Source of the DNA: Dichetophora obliterata
Lineage: Eukaryota > Arthropoda > Insecta > Diptera > Sciomyzidae
Direction: 5' to 3'
NCBI GenBank assembly: GCA_963920525.1
Contig: OY986438.1
Coordinates: 124,502,920 to 124,566,919, forward strand
Length of the DNA: 64,000 nucleotides
Position numbers and translations under genes: made by a program. Positions 35,430 through 47,056 of this stretch are shown here, in pieces. The notes beneath the pieces are model-generated. The model saw nothing but the letters and a program-made list of their open reading frames with translations. It was not told the origin of the DNA and made no database searches. How positions within the stretch are numbered: the first letter of the stretch is position 1; each line of letters opens with the position of its first letter.

Positions 35430-36158
35430 TTATAAACTGTTTAATAATAGAGTAATAGTAGTCTTAAAGGCATTTTTAGGCATAGAAAAATCAATTAAGT
35501 TATTATTATACATTCTGTTTATAGTTATAAGTACTCTATTAATGGGCTTATTAATGGCATAATTGGTTCTATGGCAATTAATATAAAAATATTCATAGTT
35601 ACCAAGCATTCTTTGTGGAATATTAAACGATAATAATTCAAGTAACTTCTCACCGATGATGTTTCCGTTGATCAAATCGTAAATGATCATAATACTGTGC
35701 AATAACCTTCTAGCTTCAAGAGAAAACAGACCAAAAAGCAGGCAATGCGTTCTATAAGACGGAGGAGGATCCGACAAATTAATTGAACGTAAAGCAAATT
35801 TCAAAAATCTTTTTTGAACTTGTTCCAATCTAGTAATATGCACTGAATAAAATGGGCTCCAAATAAATGAAGCGTACTCAAGGCTATATCTTACGAGGGA
35901 CGAATATAAATTTTTAAATGTGTATGGGTCAAATAAGCCGGTACTATTTCGCTTAACAAACGCTAATAGGGAATATGCTTTGGGGATAATATGGTTTAAA
36001 TGACAGCTAAAACTAAGGCCTGAATCAAAAATAACTGCTAGATTACGAATTTCGGATAACCTTGCAAGCTTAGTATTATCTAAGGTATAATCAAACGATA
36101 TAGGAGAATTTAGCTTATAATAAGAAACAACAAAGCATTTTAAAAGGTTTAGTGACAA
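35430..36158 (-). pseudogene. LINE RT C-terminal region
   Basis: 242 codons, continuous with the RT core apart from the stop near 36,200. Landmarks: FDSGLSFSCHLNHII (the 'D..L.F..H' segment after the palm), SLVRYSLEYASFIWSPFYS and RLEQVQKRFLKFALRSI. It ends NAFKTTITLLLNSL* and is followed by ~60 bases of 3' sequence and the TAAA tail. Confidence 0.9.
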
Positions 36159-36200
36159 TTGGTTTAGATTAAACCAAGAAAAAACGTTTACGAGATCAGC

Positions 36201-36966
36201 CTAAAGACGATAAGCAGCCGATTGATTTTTAACCTTATGGAAAACTTTTAAGTCATCTGCATAGAGTAAAAATTGGGCATTATTAAAACATTTGGAAACA
36301 TCATTTTTAAAAATGACAAAAAGTAATGGCCCAACAATGCTACCCTGAGGAACCCCTGAAGTTGATAAAAAAGGAAGTGATATTACGTTTTTAATGAGTA
36401 CATATGAAACTCTATTTGAAAGGTAAGATTCAAACCAAGAAAGAAATGTAGAATGGAAGCCAATCTTGGCAAGCTTGAGTAGTAAAATTTCATGTGATAG
36501 TTTATCAAAGGGTTTGGATATGTCGGAGTAAATGACATCCAACTGGTACCGCTTTTCAATTGTGGTGATGCACAAAGTAATTTGTGAATATACTAAGATT
36601 TGTTGTAGTTGACCTACCAGAAACAAAGCCATATTGATTGGGACAAATAACATTTTTTAATGCAAAGTACATTTTATCTTTTACTATTTTCTCAAAGAGC
36701 TTGGAACTATTAGTTAACTTAGAGATAGGTCTGTAATTTAGGACGTCATGTTTATTGCCGGATTTAAAAACTGGGGTTATGAGCGAAACTTTCCATTTAT
36801 CAATGAAAACACCTGCTTTAAGGGATTTGTTAAAAATTATGCATAGAGGTAAAGATAAAGATTGCACACAATTTTTTAGCAAAAAAGGACTAAAACTGTC
36901 TAAGTCACATTTTACGGAGTTTATGAGATTACCAATAGCAGTTTCAACATCAGAAAGAGTAATCAT
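36201..36966 (-). pseudogene. LINE reverse transcriptase core (one frameshift)
   Basis: First frame (36966-36556): LKNCVQSLSLPLCIIFNKSL, then WKVSLITPVFKSGNKHDVLN and YRPISKLTNSSKLFEKIV, then QYGFVSGRSTTTNLSIF. After a frameshift near 36,590: DVIYSDISKPFDKLSHEILL, STSGVPQGSIVGPLLFVIF and LLYADDLKVFHKVK, ending with a stop near 36,201. All main RT motifs, including YADD, are present; the TDF.KAFD motif reads SDISKPFD. The frame continues directly past the stop into 35430-36158. Confidence 0.9.
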
Positions 36967-37266
36967 AAGACTACCAAAATTTTTACACGATTCAACATTA
37001 TCAACAACATGTGAGCTGATCGGATCAGGATTTCTGACAAAATTTGATTTGAAATAATTTGCAAAAAATTGTACTGTGTCATTTACGGAGTATGAATTTA
37101 TACCATTATAAAACGTAGAAGAAGGAATATTAGATGATCCTTTCTTAGATTGGATAAAACTCCAAAAAGATTTAGCAACGGTTTGAATGCAATTTTTTAT
37201 GCTAAGAACATATTATTTATAAAGAAATTTGTTTAAAAAATTGAATTCGCGCGAAAAGTGTTCATA

Positions 37267-37686
37267 TTATACCTTGCACTCAAATCTTCTAGAATTTTTG
37301 AACTCATTAAAAAATTTATTGCGCAAATTCTTCAGTTTTTTTAAACCCTTAGTGTACCAAGGGAGCTTATGGATTTTTTTTCTTAAAGGAATGTTATTGG
37401 CAAGTATATTTAAGAAATTGCTTTGAAAGATAACATAGCAGCTCGAAGCCTCAAGGCTACCAAAAAGCGACTCCCAATCAATACCGTTTATGAGCCGATT
37501 TATAGTCACAAAATTGCAATTTTTAAAATCATAAAATTTTTGTTCTAAATTATTAATACTCAAGAATTCATAAATTTTTATATTAAAGGAAAGCGCAGAA
37601 TGATGAACAGTCGAATCAGAGATAGGAAATGGACATTCAAATAAATCATAATTAAGGGACTTAGTTATAAAAATTAAATCTAGCAA
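37267..37686 (-). pseudogene. LINE endonuclease C-terminus and linker
   Basis: Starts MLDLIFITKSLNYDLFE and then TVHHSALSFNI. The first matches the 'LD.(I/V)..(S/T)' segment and the second the '(S)DH..(L)' segment near the end of APE-type endonucleases; here the catalytic-region D-H appears as V-H. WYTKGLKKLKNLRNKFFNEF follows, the basic linker before RT in Jockey-type elements. The frame starts at the truncation point, so no real start codon is present. Confidence 0.78.
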
Positions 37687-37700
37687 TTTAGATATTAGAC

Positions 37701-38204
37701 CCTATTAATTTCATATAAGACCCTATTTAATTTTTTGAATTTTATAAAATCAGCTGGAAATATTTGCTGAACTCTTTATTCTTTTAATAAAACACATCTA
37801 AATTCAGAACTTCCATTAACGTTTGGAACGATTTTATTTAATTTAATCGAGCTATTAGCAAAAAACTTGAGCGGTACAAACTATATACTTTGCACGAAAA
37901 AAATAGTATTTCTAACTTATACGCTGCTAGCTTGCCGGTGTTGCCAGATTTTATAAAGCTTCTTAACCTAAATTCAAGGTAAAGGTTACCGGACTAATTG
38001 TAATTTAAGAAACGATAACTAAAAATATATTGGGTAATATAGTACCCCTAAATCTCAAGGCGTTAAGCAATTATATTTTTCAAAAATAATAGCGCTAAGT
38101 AAAAGTAAAAATAAATCCAAAGTAACCAATTTTATGGGTACTCAAAATGACCCCAAAAGTAAACATTAACCCAACCAAATTAAGAAATGGTGGAGTATAG
38201 GTGA
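37701..38204. other. Spacer without a recognisable feature
   Basis: AT-rich DNA between two LINE remnants; nothing recognised. Confidence 0.45.
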
Positions 38205-38515
38205 TTAATTTTTAGGCTGCCAAAGACAGCCTTGTAGTCTACAAAAATATGAGGGTGACAATTTATTTTTCTTCTCCAAGATTTGTCGTATGTGGAAGAT
38301 CTGGTCGATGCTAGACTTTTCTGGTCTGAAACCACACTGGTAAGGTCCAATAAGTTCGTTTACTGGAAGGGCTTAAATCTTTCACATAATAATAAGATGG
38401 CTTATCCCACGGTAGGTGGCTCAACTAGTGGGATCGCCTTTCTTGTGGATTGGGTAGAGCAGACTGAGATTCCAATAGTTTAGAATGCATTCCTCCGATT
38501 CATGATTCAGTCCTA
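38205..38515 (-). pseudogene. RTE-like LINE RT fragment
   Basis: On the minus strand: ...VGYAILLLCERFKP, with following TNLL (family form: PY.CGFR.GKST), then near 38,260 INCHPHIFVDYKAVFGS, equal to the 'FVDYK.AFD' motif of RTE-like reverse transcriptases. It is clearly the same family as the piece at 61430-62130; plus-strand words such as cttatcccacggta-gtggc and tttcttgtg occur in both (38,400-38,445; 61,782-61,830). The plus-strand frame at 38283-38483 is only its shadow. Heavily decayed, no ends visible. Confidence 0.75.
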
Positions 38516-40081
38516 CGATATTTATTGTACGATAAAACTTGTATGCTACAATTAATTTTATAAAAATGCCACAAGTCCTAGCATATTAGTTTTGTTGACC
38601 CCTCTCTTTAAAATTCCCATTTTACTCATCATATGCAAATATGAGAATTCAATTGGGTTTTCTTTCTCTATAGTGGAGATTCTTACAATTAATATAGCAC
38701 GTCATAAACAAACAAGATCGCGTGAGTAAATTTAACGCGTATCTTTTGTAAATTCATGTATGTATGTGTTAGTGTCTGTCATAAGGCCTAGACAAATCAT
38801 GACATGCCTTAGAAATTAATGCAGAAACAATCAAGTTTCGGTATATGTATCGGTAAACAACATAATAACAAGACGGAAATGCAATTACCGTTAAACGGAT
38901 GTTGTTTTTATGTAAACACAATATTGAGAACCCTTTTTTCATCAGGCGAACCAAAATATATTATCAGGCACAAAAAGGGCGCATTAAAGATGAGATAAAT
39001 AAATATATCAGCGTTGGTGTTTATGTCATGTAAAGTGCATCGTACGCCAAAGTGCGGGCGTGGCAGCATGGTGTATATTTCATTCGTCCGCCATTCAACT
39101 CTTTTATTTTTATGCGCACTGATTTGTTTTTTTTTTATAGAAACTACGTCGACAACGACTAGCACATAAAATAAATTAGTGGCAGCCAAATGTGTTGCAT
39201 GCACTGCATGTAGCAGCGGGTTATGCAATCGAAACAGTCGAATGACCCGTAGATGGGGGCAACGAGTTACGCTCCAATGACATTTGTGTGAGCGCTGCAG
39301 GTTATTCCATGCATTCGGGTGAATGATCATTTCTTGGGTATGATACAGGGACTGGCGCTACACTGTCATTTGTAATGTTTTTTCAAATCCCTCAAAATGT
39401 TGTCTTAAGCCATCACTAAAAAACCATTAAGAAGCGATTTTCTGATATGCGTTATTTAACTAGCATTTGTTTCTCTAAACTCTTAATAAATTCTGAATAT
39501 ATTTTATGTATCTTCCTTTTTTACAGTGTATGTTAAAAAGCAGCTCGACCCGTATTTCTTTTCGAAATCACTTTTATGCTTTATTTCTCCCACTGCCTTT
39601 TATCGTAACGTTTCGCTAGCAGAGATTTTATTCAACATTTATCCATCCTCAAGTTCTTCAAGGCCCAGATGCTCTCTTATTCACTCGGTTGCAGTTGCAC
39701 TCGTCTGGATAAATTTAAGAATTTTGTGGGTACTAAAAATCACTTAATTTGTGACAAAGACAAAGCAATAAAGACAGCCAGCCAGACAAGCATCTTGATA
39801 GATATGCATTCATTATACAGTTAATAATGTTGAATGATGTTGACAGTGTCAAGAATTGGGTGGGTGGGTTTGTTTGTTTGTGTACTCTGTGTTTTGATTT
39901 CTAAGAATTACATCATGGCTTAACGTGTCAAATGCTGATGCGGTGAGAAAATTATTCACTTATAATTAGTCGCAGAGAAGTTTCATGATAGCAGTATAAG
40001 AGAGATGGCAATACTTATAGAAGCGATTTAAAAAAAAAATAAATTAATGAAAATCTAATCACTTGTCACTTTAAAAATATG
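38516..40081. other. Stretch without a recognisable gene
   Basis: Less AT-rich between about 39,040 and 39,330. The 140-codon minus frame at 38908-39330 starts with ATG but its histidine- and cysteine-rich composition matches no family, and an unbroken T run crosses it. I do not call it a gene, although it is the longest unexplained frame in the window outside repeats. Confidence 0.4.
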
Positions 40082-40095
40082 TATGTGTTTCGAAC

Positions 40096-40431
40096 GTGGC
40101 GGCCGTAGCCTAGTTGGTAGAGTGCGTGGCCCCTAAGCTTAGGAACCGCGGTGGCCCGGGTTCAATTCCAGCTCAGGCAGAAAGTTTTTTCAATTGAATT
40201 AATTTTTCTGTTCGGTCGTCACCTCTCTGCAGACCTCAGATGGCAAACCTCAGAGAGTAAAAATTGCCATGTAAAGCTTCTTGAGAACATAAGCCGTTCG
40301 GAGTCGGCATAAAACACGTAGGTCCAGTTCTGAGTCATTTGTGATCAAACATTTAATAACACGCACAACACAATTGATCAATAGAAGCTAGGTCAAAGTC
40401 CTTCCAAGGGCTGAAATGGCCAGCTTATTAT
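40096..40431 (+). mobile_element. tRNA-derived SINE with 14-bp target-site duplication
   Basis: The 5' end is tRNA-like: box A at about 40,107-40,125 (tagcctagttggtagag) and box B at about 40,159-40,169 (gggttcaattcc), a normal spacing for a tRNA head. A ~260-bp tRNA-unrelated body follows, ending in a ttattatta tail. The element is flanked by tatgtgtttcgaac (40082-40095) and tatgtatttcgaac (40432-40445), one mismatch in 14. It should be transcribed by RNA polymerase III and moved by a LINE partner; which LINE is unknown, since its 3' end does not match the LINE ends seen in this window. Confidence 0.9.
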
Positions 40432-40445
40432 TATGTATTTCGAAC

Positions 40446-41421
40446 AGAAACCAAGTTCTTATAGCCAGATATTTTAGAAAAACTTTGTACATTCCTTATG
40501 ATGGTATCGAATTGCTTGCAATTATTTTTAGACATATAAAATCTGTAGAAACTACATAAATTATTTTTGATATTTCATACCGGAAAGGTAAAATATATTT
40601 AATTATATTTTCTTTAAATAAGTGTAATGAGCAAAACTAAACTAAGGCAAATTTTTTGATTATAGATTAAGATTTACTAAAAATGGTCAAAATGGTTCCA
40701 ATTTTAATTGAGTTATGGTTTCTTCAATTTCTTCAAAACACGGGTTATAACAATGCATTTGGAGTTGTAAATCACCATCCTAAGAAATACAGTATGAAAG
40801 GTCATGCTAGTCGGAAAAATTTCGAAATCGAATTTTTACATTCTGAACGTGTAGAATTCTTAGGAAATATCCACTGATTTCAAGAATAATCTTTTGCTTA
40901 CGTCCGCTTTCTACAAAAAATAAAAAAGATTATTAATTATTAATTAATTTTTTTTCATTTGCTTACATTCAAAAGAGTTGAAATCCAACATATTTCATGA
41001 CTAAGATATGTTCTTCTGAAATAAAATAAATTGAATAACGTGTCTTTTGAAATGTTGCTGCTATAAAACGGTATTTAAGGACATGTATTCGTAAAACGGA
41101 AAATTTGCTACAACATTTTGGAAAATACAAAGAAAATGGTACTAAAAATTCTATTAATTTTAATTTAAAAACCATTTTTCGGCTATATTTAATAGTTGTG
41201 ATATTGAGAAATTGACAATGAGATAATTTGAGGTAGACTCAATGAAACATCAAATAAGAGATTACCTGCAGTACTATCACTGATTTTGATCACGTTCTCT
41301 CAACAAAATATCTGATATACCTGGTGATTAATATGCAAATTTAAATGGACTGGAACCTGAATTCTGGTATATCGACATCTACCTTATCTGAATGGACCTA
41401 AACCTGTGCATCAACAATTTA
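40446..41421. other. Stretch without a recognisable gene
   Basis: AT-rich DNA. Frames at 40683-40877 and 40969-41175 (minus) are short and unrecognised; the first begins at a true ATG but has no context. Confidence 0.4.
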
Positions 41422-41818
41422 TTTTTTTTTATTTTTTTTTTTAAGTAATCATAAGTACAATAAGAGCTATGCTCTTTTATAGTACAACATAAATGCATAA
41501 ATATAATTAATTTACATTAAATTTAGTTAAAATTAATATTAAAATTGAAATTAAATTGCAAAGTGAAAATGAAAAATTTTATATTAAAAATTTGAAATTA
41601 AAGTTAAAAACTAAAAATGAAGAATAACAACTGTTTAAAACAGAATCAAAAATAATGATCTTAATTTTTAAACAATATTGGCTTTATGTTATTTTTTTAT
41701 TTTAAAGAATATAAAAAATAAAAAGAGTTCAAGATAAGTTAAGATTGAGAGAAAAAAAAATACTGATACAAAGAATAGATAAAGAATAGATAACATAGAG
41801 AAGTAAGGAAGTGAAAAG

Positions 41819-42415
41819 TTATTGAGTAGAGAAAAATGAAAAGATAGATTGCCTAAAAGGTTCTCTCCCAGTGACCTCCCTAAGCCATCTTGGCAAAGCA
41901 TTCCACAACCTAATGGCATTAATGAAAAACAGGTGGAAAGAGTTTAATGAGTTGTGCCTCGGAACTATCAGAACATGGCTTCTACTTGACATACAAAACT
42001 GAAGTTTTTCATGCAGATAGCAAGGAGTTTTCCCATGGATTAGTTTGTGCAGGTAAATACAGTTTCTAGCATTTAGGTAAGCAGTTATGTCGCATCCAAG
42101 TATTGCATTTCGGAAACGAGACAAACGATCGTATTTGCGGAGACCATACACATAGCGCGTGGCGTAATTAAATGCAATTTGAATTTTTAACTGGGAAGAT
42201 GCGCCAAGTTTACTATAAACTATGTCTGAATAAGAAATGATTGGTAAAATTAGCTGTATGACTAATCTACGTTTAATTTCAGTAGGAGTGACACTAGCAG
42301 ACATTCTTAATTTTCGTAGGACATAATAAACTTTTTGGACTATACTATTAACATGGTCTACACAAGACAAAGAAGAATTAATGTAGAAACCTAGGTTTAC
42401 TACTTTCGACACCAC
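41819..42415 (-). pseudogene. LINE RT C-terminal region
   Basis: 198 codons. Reads VVNLGFYINSSLSCVDHVNS (the 'NLG..(I/F)...L....H' segment), then LVIQLILPIISYSDIVYSKL, LQIAFNYATRYVYGLRKYD-like sequence, and near the end NSFHLFFINAIRLWNALPRW followed by LREVTGREPFRQSIFSFF. The ending is the typical 'LWN.LP..(I/L)R......F....' of CR1/L2-type elements. Confidence 0.88.
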
Positions 42416-42417
42416 AG

Positions 42418-43170
42418 TCAGTTTGCTATTGCCAATAAACAGATCAGGGACATCAACGACACAAGTTTTACTTTTACATATAGGAAGAACATACGTTTGG
42501 CAGCGTTAAGTTGAAGGCCATTACTTTTGGCCCACTCATTGATGCTACTGAGATCCTCATTTAACCTACAACACAGATCATCAAGAAGCCCAGTTCGTCG
42601 CGAAAGATAAAGCTGGATATCATATGCATAAGCATGAACAGATGCATTCCGGCAAACAATAAAGATGTCGTTTATAAAAATTGAAAATAACAGAGGACCT
42701 AGTATAGAGCCTTGTGGAACACCACTTACTACTAATTTGTATGACGAGGATACCTGACCAACCTTAACTCTTTGCATTCTATTACACAAATAACTGGACA
42801 TTAGATTAACAGCACTATCACAGAACCCAAAAAGATACCTAAACTTTTGACACAAATAACTATGATTGACTTTATCAAAGGCCTTGGAAAAATCAAGTAA
42901 GCAGAGTAAAGTCATAGAGCCGGCATCATATTCGGGACGAATATCATCAAGAACCTTTACTACCGCTGAGGAACACCCATGCCCTGCCCTAAAACCAGAC
43001 TGATAGCGGGATAGCAGTTTTTTCTCAGAAAGATATTTGCTAATTTGTTGAGACATAAGTTTTTCACATACCTTTGGCAATGGTGACAGTATACTTATAG
43101 GCCTATAATCATTCGCACCAGATGGATTTTGTTTTTTAGCTATAGGTGTAACGATGGCAATTTTCCACAT
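42418..43170 (-). pseudogene. LINE reverse transcriptase with altered YADD (YAYD)
   Basis: 250 codons: MWKIAIVTPIAKKQNPSGAN, DYRPISILSPLPKVCEKLM, QSGFRAGHGCSSAVVKVLDD, LLDFSKAFDKVNHSYLCQKF, VSGVPQGSILGPLLFSIF and VHAYAYDIQLYLSRR. The position that should read YADD reads YAYD, so the first catalytic aspartate is lost; this alone should abolish polymerase activity. All other motifs are well kept. It ends NGLQLNAAKRMFFLYVKVKL and then loses frame near 42,420, where the next piece (41819-42415) starts. Confidence 0.92.
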
Positions 43171-43600
43171 GTCGTCAAAGGAGGATGTTATAAAGCAATG
43201 ATTTATAATGTGCGTAAGAGAAGTTATTATGTGAGGTAGTAAAAGTTTAAAGAATTGGGAATGCCATCTTCTGCAACGTCATTTGATTTTATCTGCATAA
43301 CACAGTTTCCAACATCAATTTCACTAACCGTTTCAAACTTAAAAGACTGTGGTATAGTCAGGTTGTCACTGGAAAGCGTAGAGGTGTCATTAGAGGTAGA
43401 AAAAATGTCAACAAAAAAGTTATTAAGAATAGAACCACTTATATAGAATCTCAGGATCTTCATTGCATTCATTACGATTTTTATTACATAACCCAAGTCT
43501 TTTTATGTTGTTCCACAACGTTTTCGAATTAAGGGATAAATCTAGTTTCTCAGAAAAAAATCGTGTTTTGGCCTGTCTTACTAACAGAACAGCTTCATTT

Positions 43601-44050
43601 CTAGCCAAGCGAAAAGATTCCCAGTTTTCTTTTTTTAATGCTATTAGACACGTATTGGGTGAACCGGTTGTCGTACGTAGCTGTAATCAGTGCTAAAAGA
43701 GACTCAAGCTTATCGTTTATATTATGGTGAAGCCAACATTCATTAAAAGATAACATTGACACATCGAGGAACAGTGACTGATAGTTAATATTTTTGAAAT
43801 CACGGAAAGAAAATTTATTAGAAATTGCATTACGAGACAAATAAACATTTAACGAACAAAAGATTAAATCGTGGTCAGATAGAAAATAGAGTTGATCGAA
43901 TAGAGAAACTACTGAAAGATCAGAAACAATAAAATAATCGAGTAGACTAGGAGTGAAATTATTGCAGTACCGCGTGGGTACAGTATCATTTACAACTGAT
44001 AATTGTTCATGAAAGTGATCGCTTGTGTGAGCTGTCATGAAACACCACAA
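43601..44050 (-). pseudogene. LINE endonuclease C-terminus and linker
   Basis: Contains NNFTPSLLDYFIVSDLSVV and YFLSDHDLIFCSLNV. These are the 'T...LDY..VS' and 'SDHD.(I/V)' segments at the end of APE-type endonucleases, with the catalytic D-H pair kept. The following WLHHNINDKLESLLALITA region is the usual linker toward RT. The next frames (43423-43608 and 43227-43496) continue it with MARNEAVLLVRQAKTRFFSEK and SLKFETVSEIDV-like segments after frameshifts. Confidence 0.83.
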
Positions 44051-44076
44051 TATAAAAATTTGTATATTTATAAATA

Positions 44077-44400
44077 CACGGTTAAAAATGTTGGACTACT
44101 TTTAATCCAAACTTTGGCTTTCAGCAATTTTTAATATAAAAAGTATTATTTTTTAATACTTACTTAAGTTTAATTTTGCTAGGTCCCTAAACCACGTTCC
44201 TGAAAGGAACTTACTTGCATTCGTAATGATAAAAAATAAGCGAAACCTTGTTAACAACTGAGTTCAACGAGTGGATAAGGTTTTGTGCTACCACATCAGA
44301 GGACGTGTGTTCAAATCATGAAATGGTCAGAGTATTTCTTTATTTTAAGTGGATATTTATATTGCTTTTTTAACTTTTTGCGGAATAAAAACTAAAAGCG
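44077..44400 (+). mobile_element. Partial relative of the TIR/tRNA-like family, copy 3
   Basis: TA at 44075-44076 and then cacggttaaaaatgttggac, matching the end of the 5.3-kb and 47.1-kb elements (cacggttagaaatcttg). Some 190 bp inside, at about 44,268-44,330, lies a different tRNA-like piece with gtggataagg (box-A-like) and tgtgttcaaatcatg (box-B-like). The interior is otherwise not clearly the same as copies 1 and 2, and no right end was found. It may be a related subfamily with its own tRNA-like insert. Confidence 0.5.
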
Positions 44401-45567
44401 AAACATGTTTGCAGTATTTTTTGTATACTTTAGTTATTTCTAATAAATTTTCATTAAAAGTATCATAGGGGTGGTAGCTCCTGATTTTCGATGACAGAAG
44501 CTGTTTATTAAAAGACTATTGAAATAGAAAATTTTTAAAAATGTACAACAAATAAACTTTTTCTTATTTTTTGTGCAAGAATTTAATATTATAGAGGTTT
44601 ATTGAAAACAATATAAATATTTTTTCTGTTTTTGTCCAAAGTCATTTAATTCAACTTTCAGACAAAATTTAATGAAAACCGAATAGATATGGAGATTTGG
44701 AGAATGGCTTATATATTTGATTGAAAAATCAAAACTTGAAATTTCAGCGGTTTTTTATCATATTGAGGCAATGACCTTGCTGCAAGGAAACGCGTTGTTC
44801 AGTTTTCGTGATTTCGCAATAATTTTGATGTCATAAAAACATATTATCCGTGAAAAATATTGCCAAATAATCTTTCGTGTACCGTTATTTTTCGCATTCA
44901 ACGAATTTTCATACAAAAATATGTTGTACTGAGAAAATCAACAGTTTTAGAGATATCGTCATAGTTTTGATGTCAAAATAACAGAAAATTTTAAAAATTT
45001 TATATTTGTAAGCAATTTAGCCAGGAAAATATATATTCAAATATGTTAAAAAAAATGCTTATTGTAGGGTGTTCGTAAGAGATAGCAAAAATTGTTTTTG
45101 TGGGGGACAGTGGGGAGTTTTGAAGCACGCTTTATGTGGGGATCAAAACTACCATAAACATATTTTTTCACTTTTTTTTAATCGAATTTTTAGAGCATCA
45201 TAAAATACACTTCCAGTTTGAAGGATTTGCATAAAATCAAAAATCATCGACAAATTTTGGACTGTTGGTCCAAATAAATGTTTTTTAGGAGTTTAAAAAA
45301 ATCGTGGGAAGTTGTGAAGCACGTCTAAAAATTGCATAAAATTGTATTTTTTGGTGAAAAATTTCTATTGGGATTGGAGAAAATTACAAATTATTATGAT
45401 TATTATGTATTAGAGTTAAGAAAATATAAAAAAATTTTATTACAAAAAATGTGAAAAATGGCAAGTAAAATCATTCTGATTTGCATTGTTCGCAAGTTTT
45501 TGCATAGTTTTAAAAGTTTTCTTATTGTTTTTTTATAGTTTTCAAAGATTCCTAATAGATTTTATAA
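44401..45567. other. Stretch without a recognisable gene
   Basis: AT-rich DNA. Two similar phrases, gtggggagttttgaagcacg (near 45,111) and gtgggaagttgtgaagcacg (near 45,303), are ~190 bp apart in the same orientation, a decayed direct repeat of unknown nature. No genes. Confidence 0.45.
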
Positions 45568-47056
45568 TCTATATATATAAAAAGGAAAGTATGTATGTGG
45601 ATATGTGGGTATGTGGTTATGTGGGTATGTGTGTATGTGGCTATATCACGTATAGACTCCAAAACCGCAGAACCGATCTTTATGAAATTTTCAGGGAAAC
45701 TGAAGCCAGGGAAAATTTTCAGGGAAACTTTAGAGTGTTCCTGTGAGGTTTGGTAACGATTGGACGAGGAAGCGTGGTACCTCCCATACAAGCCAAATTT
45801 GCGCTATCGATCACAAATAAAAAAAAAGGATAAATATCAGACAGTTTCAATCGAAAAAAACTAGGATTTGCTAATTTTGTTCAGATGGTAACTGTACAAA
45901 AAAAGTGGCGTGGTCGTAATATAAATAAGCCTACTTTTTTGAAATCATGGAAATTTCGGAGTTCTATACATTTTTACAGTGAAACTTGCTGTGTAGGTGC
46001 TCCAAGGGGCGGTCACTATATACAAATATTTTCACGCCCACTTTTACCACCCACAAATCAATATCTATATATATAAAAAGGAAAACGATGTGTGTTTGGC
46101 TGTGTGATGTCTATAATCTCCAAAACTGCTGAACCGATTGACCTGAAATTTTGGCAGTCGATTTGTTTCAGGTACGAGATGGTTGAGGAAAAAAATTGCC
46201 ACACCCCCTTTTTACCGCTCCTGAATCAATAACAATGTTATACTTCAGTCGGTTTGGGTCGTACTTTTGTAATTTAGTATGTACTTAAACAACTGTACTA
46301 AAAATGGGTTTCCACGCCCCATTTTACCGCTCACAAATAAATGAAAATGGTTTATTTCAAACGGTTTTGGTCGTATAAGACTTAAATTTGGTACTTTGGT
46401 TCGTGTAGTTACTGACAATAACAGTACAAAAAATTGGTTTCCACGCCCCCTTTTTTGCGCCCAAAAATCAGTGAAAATGCTATATTTCAAGCAGTTTTGG
46501 CCGTATGAGACTTACAAGTGATACCTGAGTTTGTTTGTTTACTTTTGGCAGCTGTACTAAAAAAGGGTGTCATCGCTATATAGCCACACCATTTTTTTGA
46601 GAAATCATTAAAATTGACTACTGGGTCGATTGAGCTAAAATTTTGGCTTAGTTTTTACGGTAACTGTAAGCAACTGTACTAAAAATTGGTTTCCACGCCC
46701 CTCTTTTACCGCCCACATACCAATGAAGACGTTTTATTTCAACGGTTTGGGTCGTATTAGGCAAAAATGTTGTAGTTCAGTACATATGGTAACTTTCGGC
46801 AAGTGCACTAAAAATTGGCCGTCCCACTTAAGTTAAACTCGTGTTAACTACGCACTTTACTTGAGTGAAGTAAAGTGCGACAGGCTTAACCTAAATTGAG
46901 CTGAAATTTGGGCAGTCGATTTGTTTCGATTACGAGATGGCTCAAGGGAAATATTTTGCCGCACCCCTTTTTACCGCTTGCAAAACAACAAAAATGCTAT
47001 ATTTCGCATGGTTTTGATCGTATTTAACTAAAATTTGGTTATTTAGTGCATGGCTA

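Larger units (their letters stand above)
35368..37700 (-). mobile_element. 5'-truncated Jockey-superfamily-like LINE with TAAA tail
   Basis: On the minus strand: the end of the APE endonuclease (about 37,690), a linker, RT (about 36,970-36,200), the RT C-terminal region (to 35430), a short 3' end, then a TAAA tail. The 5' end is lost within the endonuclease; the DNA beyond (37,690-37,730) shows a twice-repeated agaccctatt. Damage is light: one frameshift near 36,590, one in-frame stop near 36,200 and uncertain breaks at 36,970-37,260. This is the best preserved LINE in the window. Confidence 0.9.
41422..44060 (-). mobile_element. 5'-truncated CR1/L2-type LINE
   Basis: On the minus strand: APE endonuclease end (44050), linker, RT (43170-42418), C-terminal region (42415-41819), ~370-bp AT-rich 3' untranslated part and an A-rich tail (41422-41443). 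The 'RLWNALPRWLRE' ending and RT motifs are of the CR1/L2 kind, unlike the other LINEs here. The 5' truncation lies just beside the TIR element at 44077. Damage: frameshifts near 43,600, 43,200 and 42,420 and a changed catalytic residue. Confidence 0.87.

Noticed and set aside
36755..37057. 100-codon plus-strand frame
   Set aside because: Shadow of the minus-strand LINE RT; the minus frames carry the family motifs. The plus frames at 43255-43446, 43463-43696, 50964-51266 and 63571-63939 were left out for the same reason.
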